Origin: Raineyella sp. W15-4
GTDB taxonomy: Bacteria > Actinomycetota > Actinomycetes > Propionibacteriales > Propionibacteriaceae
Reading direction: 5' to 3'
Length of the DNA stretch: 64,000 bases
Assembly (NCBI RefSeq): GCF_033170155.1
Contig: NZ_CP137079.1
Coordinates: forward strand, 2,542,001-2,606,000
The notes under the pieces are model-generated. The model made no database searches. It was not told the DNA's origin and saw nothing but the letters and a program-made list of their open reading frames with translations. The position numbers and the translations under genes are program-made. This document shows positions 7,390 through 17,769 of this stretch, in pieces (position 1 is the first letter of the stretch; every line of letters begins with the position of its first letter).

Positions 7390-9282
7390 TCAGGAGCGTT
7401 GGTCGGCCGGGATCCACACCCGCATCGTGGCCGGTCCCCGGTTGCCCCACCGGTGGTAGGGAACGAGAGGGACCTCGATCCGCTTCCCGGTCCGACTGGT
7501 CGGATCCGACGGATACGGCCATCGGGCGGGCTCCCGGGTGATCAGATGCCCATGCCCGATCGCGCCACCGTCGCGGTCGGCCACGCCGAGCCGGGGGTCG
7601 AGTCTGACCCCGTCGATCGGCTGTCCGTCGGGCAGGTCGACCGACTCCAGGCACAGCACCACCGGGCCGCGTTCGACCGCGACGCATCCCCGGACCGCGT
7701 CGATCCGGTCGTCAGCCACCGTGACGCGCGGTGATACCGGCAGTACCAGATCGATCTCGTCACCGTCGTGGAACTCCCGTTCGACGCTGGCCACGTTTCC
7801 GGTGACCGGCCGCCCGTCCAGGGTGGCGCCCTCCGCCCAGGACGGGATCCGTAGGTCCAGTCGTAGCCGGCCGGCCGGCGCCTGTTCCACCCGGATCGTG
7901 ATCCGGCCCTGGAGGGGGTAGGTCGTGTCCACGCTCAGCACGAGGTGTCGTCCGTCGTCGAGGAGGGTGTCCAGCCGGGACGGCATGTACTGGTGCACCT
8001 GCACGCCGCCGGAGCCGGTGCTGAAGACGTACGTCCCCAGCGATGCCAGGAGACGGGCGATGTTGGGCGGGCAGCAGGAGACGTCGAACCAGGGTGCCCG
8101 CAGCTGGGCGCTGGCCCGCTTGCTCACCCGGTCCGGGTCGGCGGGCGCTGCGGCGGTTCGCACCTGCAGGGGGTTGGCGTAGAAGAAGGACCGGCCGTCC
8201 TCGGAGACCGCGGCGGCGATGACATTGAACAGGGTCCGCTCGATGAGGTCGGCGTACCGTTCGTCGCCGGTTGCGAGCAGCAGCCGCCAGGCGACCATGA
8301 TCGAGGCGACACCGGCGCAGGTCTCGCAGTAGGACCGATCCGGTGGCAGCTCGAAGTCCTCACCGAAGGCCTCGTCCTGGTGGTGGGAGCCCATCCCGCC
8401 GGTGAGATAGGTGCGCCGGGCCACCGCCGCGTCGTACTGCCGACGGGCGGCGTCCACCAGCTCGGTGTCATCGGTCTCGACGGCGACATCGACCGCGCCG
8501 GCCGTCAGGTAGAGCGCTCGTACCGCGTGCCCCCGCAGTGCGTCGGCGTCCCGGAAGGGGACGTCGTCCTGCCAGTACGCGGTGCCGTACTCGCCCTCGG
8601 CGAGAAGGCCGTGCCCGCGGCGTTCGACGAACAGTCGGGCTTGGTCCAGGTACCGCGACTCGCCGGTGGCGCGGGACAGCTCGACCAGGGCGGTCTCGAT
8701 CTCGGGATGTCCGCAGATCGCCTGCACCCCGGTGTCGCCGAACGTGGCACACACGTGGTCGGCGGCCCGGCGTGCCACCTCGGCGAGCCCGTCATCGTGC
8801 CCGGTGCGGAGCCGGGCGACGCCCGCCTGGATGAGATGCCCGTAGCAGTACAGCTCGTGACCCCACTCGAAGTCTCGGTATCGTGACTCCCCCGGGGTGC
8901 CGAATCGCGTGTTGAGATAGCCGTCGGGCTGCTGAGCCCCCGCGATCACCGCGGCGAGTTCGGCGACGGACTCCTCATGGTTCTCTCCCCCCGGTCGGGA
9001 GGACTCCCAGGTCATCGCCTCCAGCAGCTTGTAGATCTCCGAGTCCGAGAATTCCCTGCCCTGACGGGTGCCGCCTCCCTTCGCGGCGACCAGAGTGAAA
9101 TTGTTGATCCAGCCGAGGCGTTCCTGCCACGATCGGCAGTGCGCTATGGTCGTTCGGCCATTGATCTCCTGGCGTTCTCGCCAGAAACCGTCGGAGATGG
9201 TGACGGCATCGATACCGACCGGGTGGAATGTGCCCACTGACGGGGAAACGGGGGATGCCACGCGACGAATGGGTGCGTTCAC
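7390..9282 (-). CDS. GH127-family beta-L-arabinofuranosidase-type glycoside hydrolase
   Basis: A 630-residue protein of the GH127 (formerly DUF1680) family. Members use a cysteine nucleophile on a zinc site; the expected ligands are all present: Glu320 and Cys322 in SYCETCAG and Cys403-Cys404 in VSCCPPN. The N-terminal two thirds is the (alpha/alpha)6 barrel (KLLEAMTWES, AAVIAGAQQPDGYLNT, YCYGHLIQAG), the rest beta-rich. No signal peptide is seen, so it acts in the cytoplasm on imported oligosaccharide. It is the last gene of a minus-strand operon with two sugar permeases and a binding protein under a LacI regulator, which fits uptake and cleavage of arabinofuranosides. The exact sugar is inferred from family only. 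Confidence 0.9.
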   Translation of the reverse strand: MNAPIRRVASPVSPSVGTFHPVGIDAVTISDGFWRERQEINGRTTIAHCRSWQERLGWINNFTLVAAKGGGTRQGREFSDSEIYKLLEAMTWESSRPGGENHEESVAELAAVIAGAQQPDGYLNTRFGTPGESRYRDFEWGHELYCYGHLIQAGVARLRTGHDDGLAEVARRAADHVCATFGDTGVQAICGHPEIETALVELSRATGESRYLDQARLFVERRGHGLLAEGEYGTAYWQDDVPFRDADALRGHAVRALYLTAGAVDVAVETDDTELVDAARRQYDAAVARRTYLTGGMGSHHQDEAFGEDFELPPDRSYCETCAGVASIMVAWRLLLATGDERYADLIERTLFNVIAAAVSEDGRSFFYANPLQVRTAAAPADPDRVSKRASAQLRAPWFDVSCCPPNIARLLASLGTYVFSTGSGGVQVHQYMPSRLDTLLDDGRHLVLSVDTTYPLQGRITIRVEQAPAGRLRLDLRIPSWAEGATLDGRPVTGNVASVEREFHDGDEIDLVLPVSPRVTVADDRIDAVRGCVAVERGPVVLCLESVDLPDGQPIDGVRLDPRLGVADRDGGAIGHGHLITREPARWPYPSDPTSRTGKRIEVPLVPYHRWGNRGPATMRVWIPADQRS

Positions 9283-9346
9283 GACTGATTGACCTTCCTG
9301 GAAGAAGACGGCGACAGTGCCCGGGAGACGGTCCGTACGGACGGCG

Positions 9347-10165
9347 TCAGCCCTTGACAGCGCCGGAGGTGAAACCCTTGATGTAGTACTTCTGGAGGGC
9401 GAGGAAGAGGATGCCGGCAGGAATGGTGAGGACGACCACGCCGGCCGTCGTCAAGCCGTAGTCGATGACCCCCATGGTCTGCTGCCTCATGTTGACCAGG
9501 GCCAGCGGCAGCGGGGCGTGCTGCATGCTCAGCAGGTACAGCGACACCATGAAGTCGTTCCAGGCAGCCAGGAACGAGAAGAGGCCGACCGTGACCAGCG
9601 AGGGCAGCACCGGGGGAAGCATGATCCGGAGGAAAGCACTGAAGGAGTTGCAGCCGTCGATGAAGGCCGCTTCCTCCAGTTCTTTCGGGACTGCGGCGAA
9701 GGAGTTCCTCATCATGAAGACGGCGAACGGGAGCTGGAACAGGGCGAGCACCAGGCCGACACCGACCAGCGAATTCTGCAGGTGGATGGTCTGCATCCAG
9801 ACGATCAGCGGAATGAGGAGTGCGGCGTACGGCACCATCATGATCGACAGGACCAGGACGAACAGGGTCCGCTTTCCTCTGAACCGGTACCGTGCGAATG
9901 CATAGCCGCCGGTCGAGGAGAGTACGAGTTTCGTCACGACAGTGACGGTCGACACGACGAGAGAGTTCTTCAGGTAGACACCGATCCCGAGCCCATAACC
10001 GGCAAGAGTCAGATAGTTGCTGAATCCGACACCATTGAGCTGGGAGGTGCCCGCATGCGGGGACACCGAACTGATGACCGCCCACAGCAGCGGGGCGACG
10101 AAGATCACGGCGAGCAGGCCGGTGAGGACATAGAACAGCAGGCGACGGTACGACAGGCTCTTCAT
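9347..10165 (-). CDS. Sugar ABC transporter permease (MalG/CarB type)
   Basis: A 272-residue inner-membrane permease of the carbohydrate-uptake-1 family with about six hydrophobic segments, the first at residues 10-32. The EAA loop that docks the ATPase reads EEAAFIDGCNSFSAFLRIMLPPVLPS. The start is the ATG at 10165, five bases after the stop of the partner permease; earlier in-frame codons run through that gene. It pairs with the upstream permease to form the channel for the binding protein encoded first in the operon. No ATPase gene is in this operon; the MsmX-like gene at 14034 is the likely energiser. Confidence 0.93.
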   Translation of the reverse strand: MKSLSYRRLLFYVLTGLLAVIFVAPLLWAVISSVSPHAGTSQLNGVGFSNYLTLAGYGLGIGVYLKNSLVVSTVTVVTKLVLSSTGGYAFARYRFRGKRTLFVLVLSIMMVPYAALLIPLIVWMQTIHLQNSLVGVGLVLALFQLPFAVFMMRNSFAAVPKELEEAAFIDGCNSFSAFLRIMLPPVLPSLVTVGLFSFLAAWNDFMVSLYLLSMQHAPLPLALVNMRQQTMGVIDYGLTTAGVVVLTIPAGILFLALQKYYIKGFTSGAVKG

Positions 10166-10170
10166 GGCGT

Positions 10171-11112
10171 TCAGTCCTCCTCGTCCTCGACGCCCATGGC
10201 GCGCAGCTGGAGAGCGTTGAGGACCACCAGGGCGATCAGCACCAGGACCGACAGCGCGGCAGCCATCCCCAGATCCTTCTTGGTCTCGAACGCGTACTTG
10301 TAGATCAGCAGGACCACGGTCATCGTGGAGTTGTTCGGCCCGCCCTTGGTGAGGATGTAGAACTGTTCGAAGGCGAGGAGGGAGCCGGTGATCGACATGA
10401 TCATCGTCATCGCGATCGTGGGCCGCAGCAGCGGGAAGGTGATGCTGCGGAAGGTGTTCCACCGGTTGGCGCCGTCGATCCTGGCCGCCTCATAGACGTC
10501 GGCAGGGATGGCCTGCAGTCCGACCATCGTCAGCAGCATGTAGTAGCCGGCGAATCGCCACACCACCAGGATCACGGTCGCCCACAGCGCGCCGCCGGGC
10601 GTGCCCAGCACCGAGGAGCTCAGGTCCATCAGGCCGGTCCTCGCGAGGATCGGGTTGATCGGCCCCATCTGTGGGGAGTACAGGGCGTAGAACAGCAGCG
10701 ATGCCGAGGCGATACCCAGTGCCGACGGCAACAGGATGGCGGTGCGCAGGATGTTGTTCCAGCGCCGGGCCTCCTGCACCAGCAACGCCAGGCCGAGAGC
10801 GATCGGCATCAGCACCACGGTGGTCAGCAGCGTGTATTTCAGGGTGAACCAGGTGGACTGGCGCAGCAGCGGGTCGGAGAGGACCTTGGTGAAGTTGTCG
10901 GGGAAGTTGGTCCCGGTGTCTCCCCCCAACAGTGTCCACTTCGACACCGACATGACCACCACCAGGATGACCGGGGCGATGAAGAGGATGAGGAGGAAAA
11001 GGGTGGTGGGCATGGCCCAGGCCCAGCCACGCTGATTGTCCCGGCGTTCCGCCGAGGACCGGCGCACCGTGGCCCGTGTGCCGGTCATGACCTGTGTCGC
11101 TTGCGCGGACAT
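10171..11112 (-). CDS. Sugar ABC transporter permease (MalF type)
   Basis: A 313-residue membrane protein with an N-terminal cytoplasmic tail of about 30 residues and six predicted hydrophobic segments (first near 30-55, TTLFLLILFIAPVILVVV). The EAA loop is EAARIDGANRWNTFRSITFPLLRP. This is the MalF-like half of the carbohydrate importer. It follows the binding-protein gene after 114 bases that contain a stable hairpin, and its ribosome binding site region reads AGGAGAT. Confidence 0.93.
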   Translation of the reverse strand: MSAQATQVMTGTRATVRRSSAERRDNQRGWAWAMPTTLFLLILFIAPVILVVVMSVSKWTLLGGDTGTNFPDNFTKVLSDPLLRQSTWFTLKYTLLTTVVLMPIALGLALLVQEARRWNNILRTAILLPSALGIASASLLFYALYSPQMGPINPILARTGLMDLSSSVLGTPGGALWATVILVVWRFAGYYMLLTMVGLQAIPADVYEAARIDGANRWNTFRSITFPLLRPTIAMTMIMSITGSLLAFEQFYILTKGGPNNSTMTVVLLIYKYAFETKKDLGMAAALSVLVLIALVVLNALQLRAMGVEDEED

Positions 11113-11134
11113 CGAATCTCCTAGAATCGGCGCG

Positions 11135-11174
11135 GGGCCGAGTGGTCCGGTGGTTCACCGACCCGACTCGGCCC
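11135..11174 (-). terminator. Intra-operon hairpin between binding protein and permease genes
   Basis: Outer arms GGGCCGAGT (11135-11143) and ACTCGGCCC (11166-11174) pair perfectly, and an inner CGGTG/CACCG stem extends them. No T-run follows. Placed just after the binding-protein gene, it is the usual position of an RNA-stabilising or partly terminating hairpin that raises binding protein over permease. Confidence 0.6.
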
Positions 11175-11226
11175 ACAACTGCCTGGCAGGCGCGGGCGAC
11201 CGCGCAGAGTGTCAGGACGCGGCGGA

Positions 11227-12540
11227 CTACTGCCCGAGGACCGTGGTGATCGCCGTGTTGTCGGCGTCGACAGTGGAACCGTCACCCCAGATGGCGTGCT
11301 GGATGAGGAGCTGCCACGGGCTGCCGGCTGCGTTGAAGGCCTCGTTGAAGTTCACCGAGACCGGTGTCCGGCCGGTCTTGATGGTGCTGTTGGCCACGAC
11401 CGTCCGAGGATCTGCCTTGGAGTACCCACTCTCCAGCACCTTCAGGTTCGAGGCGGTGTCGTTGTTGTCGGCGAAGACCTTCTGCTGGGCGTCCTCGGTC
11501 ATCAGCCAGGCCATGAAGTTCCATGCCTGGGCCACATGGCTGCTGCTGCGGGTGACACCGATGGCGTCGCCGCCGAGGAAGGTCGATGATCCGCCGTTGA
11601 CGCCAGGGATCGGAGCGACGCCCACGTCGAACGGGGAGTTCTTGAACAGCGAGCTCACCGCCGTGTACGGGTAGGGCATCACGCCGATCTTGCCGTCCTG
11701 GAACGGGGCGGTCCAGGTAGCGCCGGTCTCCTCCTTCGAGCCGGCACCGACACCGTTGGGGGCGCTCGCCAGATCTCGATAGACGGTGTAGATCTTCTTG
11801 GCCGAGTCCGAGGCCATCAGCGACTGCTTGCCGTCCTGGCTCAGCACCTGTTCACCGTTGCCCCACAGCATCGGGAAGAGCTGGAACACGAGGGCGCCGC
11901 CGGACTGACCGGGGACATAGGTGCCGGCCACACCACTCTTGTTCAGCTTGGCGACCGCCGCGGCCTGGTCGTGGAACTCCTGGACAGTGCTGGGACCCTT
12001 GTCCGGATCGAGGCCCGCCTGCTTGTAGAGGTCCTTGTTCCACACCATCACCGAGATGTCGGTGACGAAGGGCAGCGTGTACTCGGCCCCGTTCACCGTC
12101 CCGGCGTCGATGTGGCCCTGCTGGAGATCGGCCTTGTTGGGCAGGCCGTTGATCTCGGTGGTCAGGTCCTGGAAGATGCCCTGCTGGGCCCAGTAGGGGA
12201 CCCGTACCACGTCGCCGGCCAGGATGTCGGGCAGCGTGTTGGTCTGTAGGGCCGCCCCCACCTTGCCTTCGACGTCGTCGTTGGGCAGCAGCTCCAGGCT
12301 GACCTGGTTCTTGTGGGTGGAGTTGTAGGCCTCCACCGCGTGCTTCGCCTGAGCCTCCAGCGGGGCACGCGACCACATGGTCAGCGTGGTCCCGTCGTCC
12401 ACTCCGGCCTCGGGGATCGACTGACTCTGGGATGCACCCGCGCCGCTGCCGGTCGATCCGGTGCCACAGGCCGTCACCATGGTGGCCAGCACGGCCACCG
12501 CAGCGATGGCGGCGAGCCTCCTCGAGCGTCTGATGATCAT
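11227..12540 (-). CDS. Sugar-binding lipoprotein of an ABC importer
   Basis: A 437-residue extracellular solute-binding protein, family 1. The N-terminus has two-Arg positive charge, a hydrophobic core and the lipobox MVTAC, so it should be lipidated on Cys and anchored outside the membrane. The mature part begins with a Gly/Ser-rich spacer and then LTMWSRAPLEAQAKHAVEAY, typical of the family. The ATG at 12540 is preferred because GAGAGAGGAAG lies just upstream, and because it gives a proper signal peptide. First gene of the importer-GH127 operon; its promoter overlaps putative LacI operators. The sugar is not deducible from sequence. Confidence 0.93.
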   Translation of the reverse strand: MIIRRSRRLAAIAAVAVLATMVTACGTGSTGSGAGASQSQSIPEAGVDDGTTLTMWSRAPLEAQAKHAVEAYNSTHKNQVSLELLPNDDVEGKVGAALQTNTLPDILAGDVVRVPYWAQQGIFQDLTTEINGLPNKADLQQGHIDAGTVNGAEYTLPFVTDISVMVWNKDLYKQAGLDPDKGPSTVQEFHDQAAAVAKLNKSGVAGTYVPGQSGGALVFQLFPMLWGNGEQVLSQDGKQSLMASDSAKKIYTVYRDLASAPNGVGAGSKEETGATWTAPFQDGKIGVMPYPYTAVSSLFKNSPFDVGVAPIPGVNGGSSTFLGGDAIGVTRSSSHVAQAWNFMAWLMTEDAQQKVFADNNDTASNLKVLESGYSKADPRTVVANSTIKTGRTPVSVNFNEAFNAAGSPWQLLIQHAIWGDGSTVDADNTAITTVLGQ

Positions 12541-12624
12541 CGCTCTTCCTCTCTCTCCATTGAGATCCATCCCTTCTGCGCTGGACGAGGACCGGCCGGC
12601 GGTGATCTACGGCTGCCCCGTCCT

Positions 12625-12657
12625 CGAAAATCTTCGAAAAGGATTGCGATAATGCAA
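12625..12657. promoter_or_regulatory. Candidate LacI-type operator half-sites
   Basis: Two imperfect palindromes lie side by side: CGAAAATCTTCG (12625-12636) and TTGCGATAATGCAA (12644-12657). They cover the -10 and -35 of the importer promoter and lie between the importer operon and the divergent LacI gene, the usual place for a local repressor to bind. Neither matches the textbook centre-CG LacI operator, so this is tentative. Confidence 0.35.
12629..12657 (-). promoter_or_regulatory. Candidate promoter of the sugar importer operon
   Basis: Minus strand TTGCAT (12657-12652), 17-bp spacer, AAGATT (12634-12629). The -35 is good and the -10 only fair. It would give a leader of about 80 nt before the binding-protein gene. 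Confidence 0.4.
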
Positions 12658-12793
12658 GCACCATCCGGGCGGGGTGTCAAGGCGTACGAGATGGCCGTGT
12701 CCGGCGCCACAGGGACGGCGCCTTCTGCCGGCCATCGCTTGTGTCTTCGCGACTCTGAGCTGCTCGGCTCGGGTCTGGCTCCCCGCCGGGTGT

Positions 12794-12799
12794 TATGGT
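12794..12799 (+). promoter_or_regulatory. -10 box TATGGT, leaderless LacI gene
   Basis: TATGGT is followed by 7 nt and then ATG at 12807, indicating transcription starting at or next to the start codon. Confidence 0.5.
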
Positions 12800-12806
12800 T
12801 GGCGAC

Positions 12807-13874
12807 ATGGGTGATTCGATGTCGGTACCCAGTGACGTCCGACCAGCGAAAAAGTTATCGGAGGCGCATCGCGGCCGCCGGACCGCCACTCTGTCCGATG
12901 TGGCGCACCGAGCCGGAGTCTCTGTGTCGACGGCGTCGAAGGCCATCAACGGCAAGACCGATGTCAGCGAGCAGACCCGCCGCAACGTGCTGCGGGCCGC
13001 CGAGGAGCTGGACTTCTCACCGAACGTCCTGGCCCGCAGCCTGATCAGTGGGCGCACCGGAACCGTCGGACTGATCACCCACGATCTGGAAGGACGCTTC
13101 TCGATCCCCATGCTGATGGGCGCCGAGGACGCCTTCGGCATGAACAAGGTCTCGGTCCTGCTGTGCGATGCCCGCGGTGACGGCATCCGCGAGCAGCATC
13201 ACCTCAGCGTCCTGCTGGAACGACGCGTGGACGGTCTGATCATCGTCGGTGCACGTCCTGACCCCCGCCCGTCCCTGGGGCGCAACCTGCCCGTTCCCGT
13301 GGTCTACGCCTACGCTCCGTCCACGGATCCCGACGACCTGTCCGTCATTTCCGACAACGTGGGCGCCGGTCGGCTGGCAGTGGAGCATCTGCTGACCTGT
13401 GGGCGCCGACGGATCGGGATCATCAGTGGGGACCCCGGCTACGGCGCATCGATCGACCGCGTCCGGGGTGCTGAGGAGGCACTACGGGCCGCGGGCCTGG
13501 CCATCTCCGGTGACAGCGCGGTCTTCGGCTCATGGACCGAGGAGTGGGGTCGCGGAGCCACCCAGGCCTTGATGGCCCAGCACCCGGACACGGACGCCAT
13601 CCTGTGCGGCAATGACCAGATCGGCCGCGGCGCGATCGACGCGCTGCGTGAGCTGGGCCGACGGGTCCCCGACGACGTCGCCGTGATGGGCCACGACAAC
13701 TGGAAGATCCTGGCGACAGGCTCACGCCCCCCGCTGACCAGCGTGGACATGAATCTGGAGGAGCTGGGCCGACGTGCTGCGCTGCGTCTCAGCGAGGCCA
13801 TGGATGGGCGGGTCACGGCGGGGACCGAGAAGGTGGCCTGCCGAGTTGTCGTCCGCGGTTCGACGGTCGGCTGA
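12807..13874 (+). CDS. LacI-family transcriptional regulator
   Basis: A 355-residue repressor. The helix-turn-helix lies at about residues 27-50 (TLSDVAHRAGVSVSTASKAI) with the hinge helix SPNVLARSL, followed by a periplasmic-binding-protein-like effector domain (GLIIVGARPDPRPS, RRIGIISGDPGYGASIDR, DAILCGNDQIGRGAIDAL). I choose ATG 12807 because a TATGGT -10 box ends 7 nt before it; ATG 12795 would fall inside that box. Divergent from the sugar importer operon, it probably represses that operon in the absence of its sugar and perhaps itself. Effector unknown. Confidence 0.92.
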   Translation: MGDSMSVPSDVRPAKKLSEAHRGRRTATLSDVAHRAGVSVSTASKAINGKTDVSEQTRRNVLRAAEELDFSPNVLARSLISGRTGTVGLITHDLEGRFSIPMLMGAEDAFGMNKVSVLLCDARGDGIREQHHLSVLLERRVDGLIIVGARPDPRPSLGRNLPVPVVYAYAPSTDPDDLSVISDNVGAGRLAVEHLLTCGRRRIGIISGDPGYGASIDRVRGAEEALRAAGLAISGDSAVFGSWTEEWGRGATQALMAQHPDTDAILCGNDQIGRGAIDALRELGRRVPDDVAVMGHDNWKILATGSRPPLTSVDMNLEELGRRAALRLSEAMDGRVTAGTEKVACRVVVRGSTVG

Positions 13875-14033
13875 ACCGAGGCCTGTGCATGCCGCGGTCC
13901 AGATGCCCTCGCCGGTCCCCTGCGCATCGCCATCAGAGCGGTGCCCCACCTGATCGTCCGGGTCCGACCCTGGTCCCGGATCATTCCACTACGGATCGTC
14001 GGGCACGTACCTGCCCGTGGAAGGACAACAGTC

Positions 14034-15131
<1,098 letters not shown>

Positions 15132-15140
15132 ACGAAGGCT

Positions 15141-15176
15141 GCGTGGTGCCGGAAACTCCGGGATCCGGCACCACGC
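15141..15176. terminator. Bidirectional hairpin between convergent transporter genes
   Basis: Perfect 13-bp stem GCGTGGTGCCGGA / TCCGGCACCACGC with a 10-nt loop, lying between the MsmX-type gene and the convergent DppD-DppF gene. It lacks a long T-run. Confidence 0.75.
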
Positions 15177-15204
15177 GGGTTGTCGGGCGGTCACGCCGAG
15201 CGAT

Positions 15205-16884
15205 TCACGCCGGCGAGGCCGCACCGGTCGGGCGTGAGGATCCCCGCACCACAGCCCTCCTCCGGTCCGGGTCCGGGACTCCCGGGACTGCCCGCAGCAG
15301 TTCCCGCGTATAGCGGGCCCGCGGACTGAGAATCACCTCTCGGGTCGTCCCAGCCTCCTCCACCCGACCGTCATGGAGCACCACGATGCGATTGCACAGG
15401 TAGGCAATGACACCGATGTCGTGCGAAATGATGAGAGAGGTCAGCCCCCGCCGTTCGCGGAGCCTGTTGAGCAGATTGATGACGGTGGCCTGCACGGAGA
15501 CGTCGAGGGCGGACACCGGCTCGTCGGCGACCAGGAGGACGGGGTCCGCGGCGAGGGCACGGGCGATTCCGATCCGTTGCCGCTGCCCACCTGACAGCTG
15601 ACGGGGAAATCTGTCGAGAAACTGCGCGGGGAGTTCCACCTCGGCGAGGAGCCTCTCGACTTCTCGGTAGCGCGCCGCCCGGCCCTCGACACGGAACTCC
15701 AGGAACTCTGCAATGACGTCCTTGACACGCAGATGCGGGTTGAGGGATGACGTGGAGTCCTGGAAGACGTACTGCACCGCAGAGGGCGCACGCCGGCGGC
15801 CACGCTCGGCCAGCGTCGGTGCCAAGGTCACGAGCCCCTCGGACTGCCGCTCCAGACCGACCAGGATCCGGGCCAGCGTGGTCTTGCCCGAGCCGGACTC
15901 CCCGACCAGACCGACGGCATCGCCGGCCCGCACCTCGAGGGACACGCCGTCCACAGCCAACCGAGCGGATCGAGGACCCCCGAACATCTTGCTCACCTCC
16001 GAGGCCGTCACCACGACGTCCCGCTGAACGTCGTCGGGCGGAAAGCCCGAAGGCACCGCCAGACGTGCCGGTTCGCAGTCGCGGGGACCAGTCCCGACGA
16101 CATCCTCGAGGCGGGGAATGACCTCCAGAAGATCCCGGGTGTAGGGGTGCGCCGGAGCTGCCATCACCGCGGCGGTCTCCCCACTCTCCACGATGCGGCC
16201 GCGCTGCATCACGGCGATCCGGTCGGTGTGCTGGGCCACGACGGCCAGGTCATGGGAGATCAGGATGACGGCCAGACCGAGGGATTGCCGCAGGGTGTCC
16301 AGCAGTTCCAGGATCTGGGCCTGGATCCGCGCGTCCAAGGCGGTGGTCGGCTCGTCCGCAATCAGCAATTCCGGGTCTCTGGCCAGGGCCAGCGCGATCA
16401 CCACCCGCTGGGCCAGACCGCCGCTGAGCTCGTGCGGGTACTGACGCAGGCGCGCCCTGGGGTCCTGCATGCCCACCTGAGCAAGCAGGGACAGGACACG
16501 TTCGAGGCGTGCGCTCCGGTTCCCGACGCTCCTCGGCAGAGCCTCCACCACCTGCTCGCCCACAGTGAGTCTGGGGTTGAGCGCCGTCAGCGGGTTCTGG
16601 AAGACCAGCCCCACGTGGTGGCGCAACAGACCCTGGAGATCGCCGACAGAAGCAGCCAGCACGTCGACGCCGGCCACCGAGATGCGCTGACCACTGACCC
16701 GTCCGCCGGGAGGCGCCAGCCCGACCAGGCTCAGGGCTGTCACGCTCTTGCCCGACCCCGACTCCCCGACCAGACCCAGGGTGGCTCCGGCCTCCACGGT
16801 GAACGAGACCTGGTCCACGGCGTGCACCTCGCCGTGCGGGGAGCCGAAGGAGACCGACAGATCGACCACCTCAACCAGCGACAT
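15205..16884 (-). CDS. Fused dipeptide/oligopeptide ABC transporter ATPase (DppD-DppF)
   Basis: A 559-residue protein with two complete ATPase halves. The first has GESGSGKSV, ELSGGLAQRV and LLIADEPTTALD; the second has GESGSGKTT, QLSGGQRQRIGIARAL and LLVADEPVSALD. Each half ends with a switch His (LISHDLAVV, IISHDIGVI). The family more often splits these into two genes. ATG 16884 overlaps the previous stop as TGATG, with GGAGGTG seven bases upstream; a GTG at 16887 is also possible. It energises the permeases encoded just before. Confidence 0.94.
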   Translation of the reverse strand: MSLVEVVDLSVSFGSPHGEVHAVDQVSFTVEAGATLGLVGESGSGKSVTALSLVGLAPPGGRVSGQRISVAGVDVLAASVGDLQGLLRHHVGLVFQNPLTALNPRLTVGEQVVEALPRSVGNRSARLERVLSLLAQVGMQDPRARLRQYPHELSGGLAQRVVIALALARDPELLIADEPTTALDARIQAQILELLDTLRQSLGLAVILISHDLAVVAQHTDRIAVMQRGRIVESGETAAVMAAPAHPYTRDLLEVIPRLEDVVGTGPRDCEPARLAVPSGFPPDDVQRDVVVTASEVSKMFGGPRSARLAVDGVSLEVRAGDAVGLVGESGSGKTTLARILVGLERQSEGLVTLAPTLAERGRRRAPSAVQYVFQDSTSSLNPHLRVKDVIAEFLEFRVEGRAARYREVERLLAEVELPAQFLDRFPRQLSGGQRQRIGIARALAADPVLLVADEPVSALDVSVQATVINLLNRLRERRGLTSLIISHDIGVIAYLCNRIVVLHDGRVEEAGTTREVILSPRARYTRELLRAVPGVPDPDRRRAVVRGSSRPTGAASPA

Positions 16885-17765
16885 CACGCAGCACCTCCCC
16901 CGACAAGGTCCTTGAGGGCATGTCGGGCAGCCAGTTCATCGGCCAACACCTGGGACGACAGGATGAGGATCACCAGAAAGGCTCCCGGGACCAATGCGAT
17001 CCAGCTGGCTGTTGCCAATTGGGTCTGGCCCTCGGCGATCATCACACCCCAGTCCGGAGTGGGCGGCTGGATACCGATTCCGAGGAAGCTGAGGCTCGAT
17101 TCCGCGAGCACGGCACTGGTGAAATTGAGTGTCACGGCGACGATGAGAACAGCGTACGAGTTGGGCAGGACGTGGCGCCGGAGCAGTTTCGGAACGCGAA
17201 GGCCCGCCAGCCTGGCGGCTTCGACGTAGCCACGCGAACGCACCGATCGGACCTGGGAGCGGACGACGCGGAAGTACAACGGCCATGATTCGACACCGAT
17301 GATGACGACCACGTTGACCGAACTGCTGCCGAACAGCGAAAGGAACACCAGGGCCAGCACGAGCCCGGGAATGGACAGCTGGATATCGGCCAAGCGCGCC
17401 AACGACTCATCGACACCCCGCCCCAGGTAGCCCGCCAGGGTCCCCAGCGACACTCCGATCACTACCCCGAGGAGCACCGAGGCCGAGGCGATCAGGAGCG
17501 GAGGGCGAGCTCCCCAGAGCACCCGGGAGAGGATGTCGCGACCGAGCGTGTCGGTTCCCAGGACGTGGCCGGAACCGAACGACGGAGGTCGAGAGGTCGC
17601 GGTCAGATCCATCGCATTGGGATCGTACGGAGCCAGTACCGGAGCGAGCACCGCTGCCAGGACGATCACGGCGACCGCGAGGTAGGCGACCGCGAGGCCG
17701 GGTCCCCCCTGACGTCGCGAGAAGACCGCGGCGCCGGACAGACGCTGGACGAGATTCACGGTCAT
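16884..17765 (-). CDS. Peptide/nickel-type ABC transporter permease (DppC)
   Basis: A 293-residue membrane protein of the DppC/OppC family: N-terminal transmembrane segment (VAYLAVAVIVLAAVLAPVLA), the DPNAMDL-LGTDTLGRD motif typical of DppC, and the EAA loop EAARLAGLRVPKLLRRHVLPN. The start is ATG 17765, four bases after the DppB stop and preceded by CCGGAG. It forms the importer channel with DppB. Confidence 0.94.
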   Translation of the reverse strand: MTVNLVQRLSGAAVFSRRQGGPGLAVAYLAVAVIVLAAVLAPVLAPYDPNAMDLTATSRPPSFGSGHVLGTDTLGRDILSRVLWGARPPLLIASASVLLGVVIGVSLGTLAGYLGRGVDESLARLADIQLSIPGLVLALVFLSLFGSSSVNVVVIIGVESWPLYFRVVRSQVRSVRSRGYVEAARLAGLRVPKLLRRHVLPNSYAVLIVAVTLNFTSAVLAESSLSFLGIGIQPPTPDWGVMIAEGQTQLATASWIALVPGAFLVILILSSQVLADELAARHALKDLVGGGAA

Positions 17766-17769
17766 GGAC

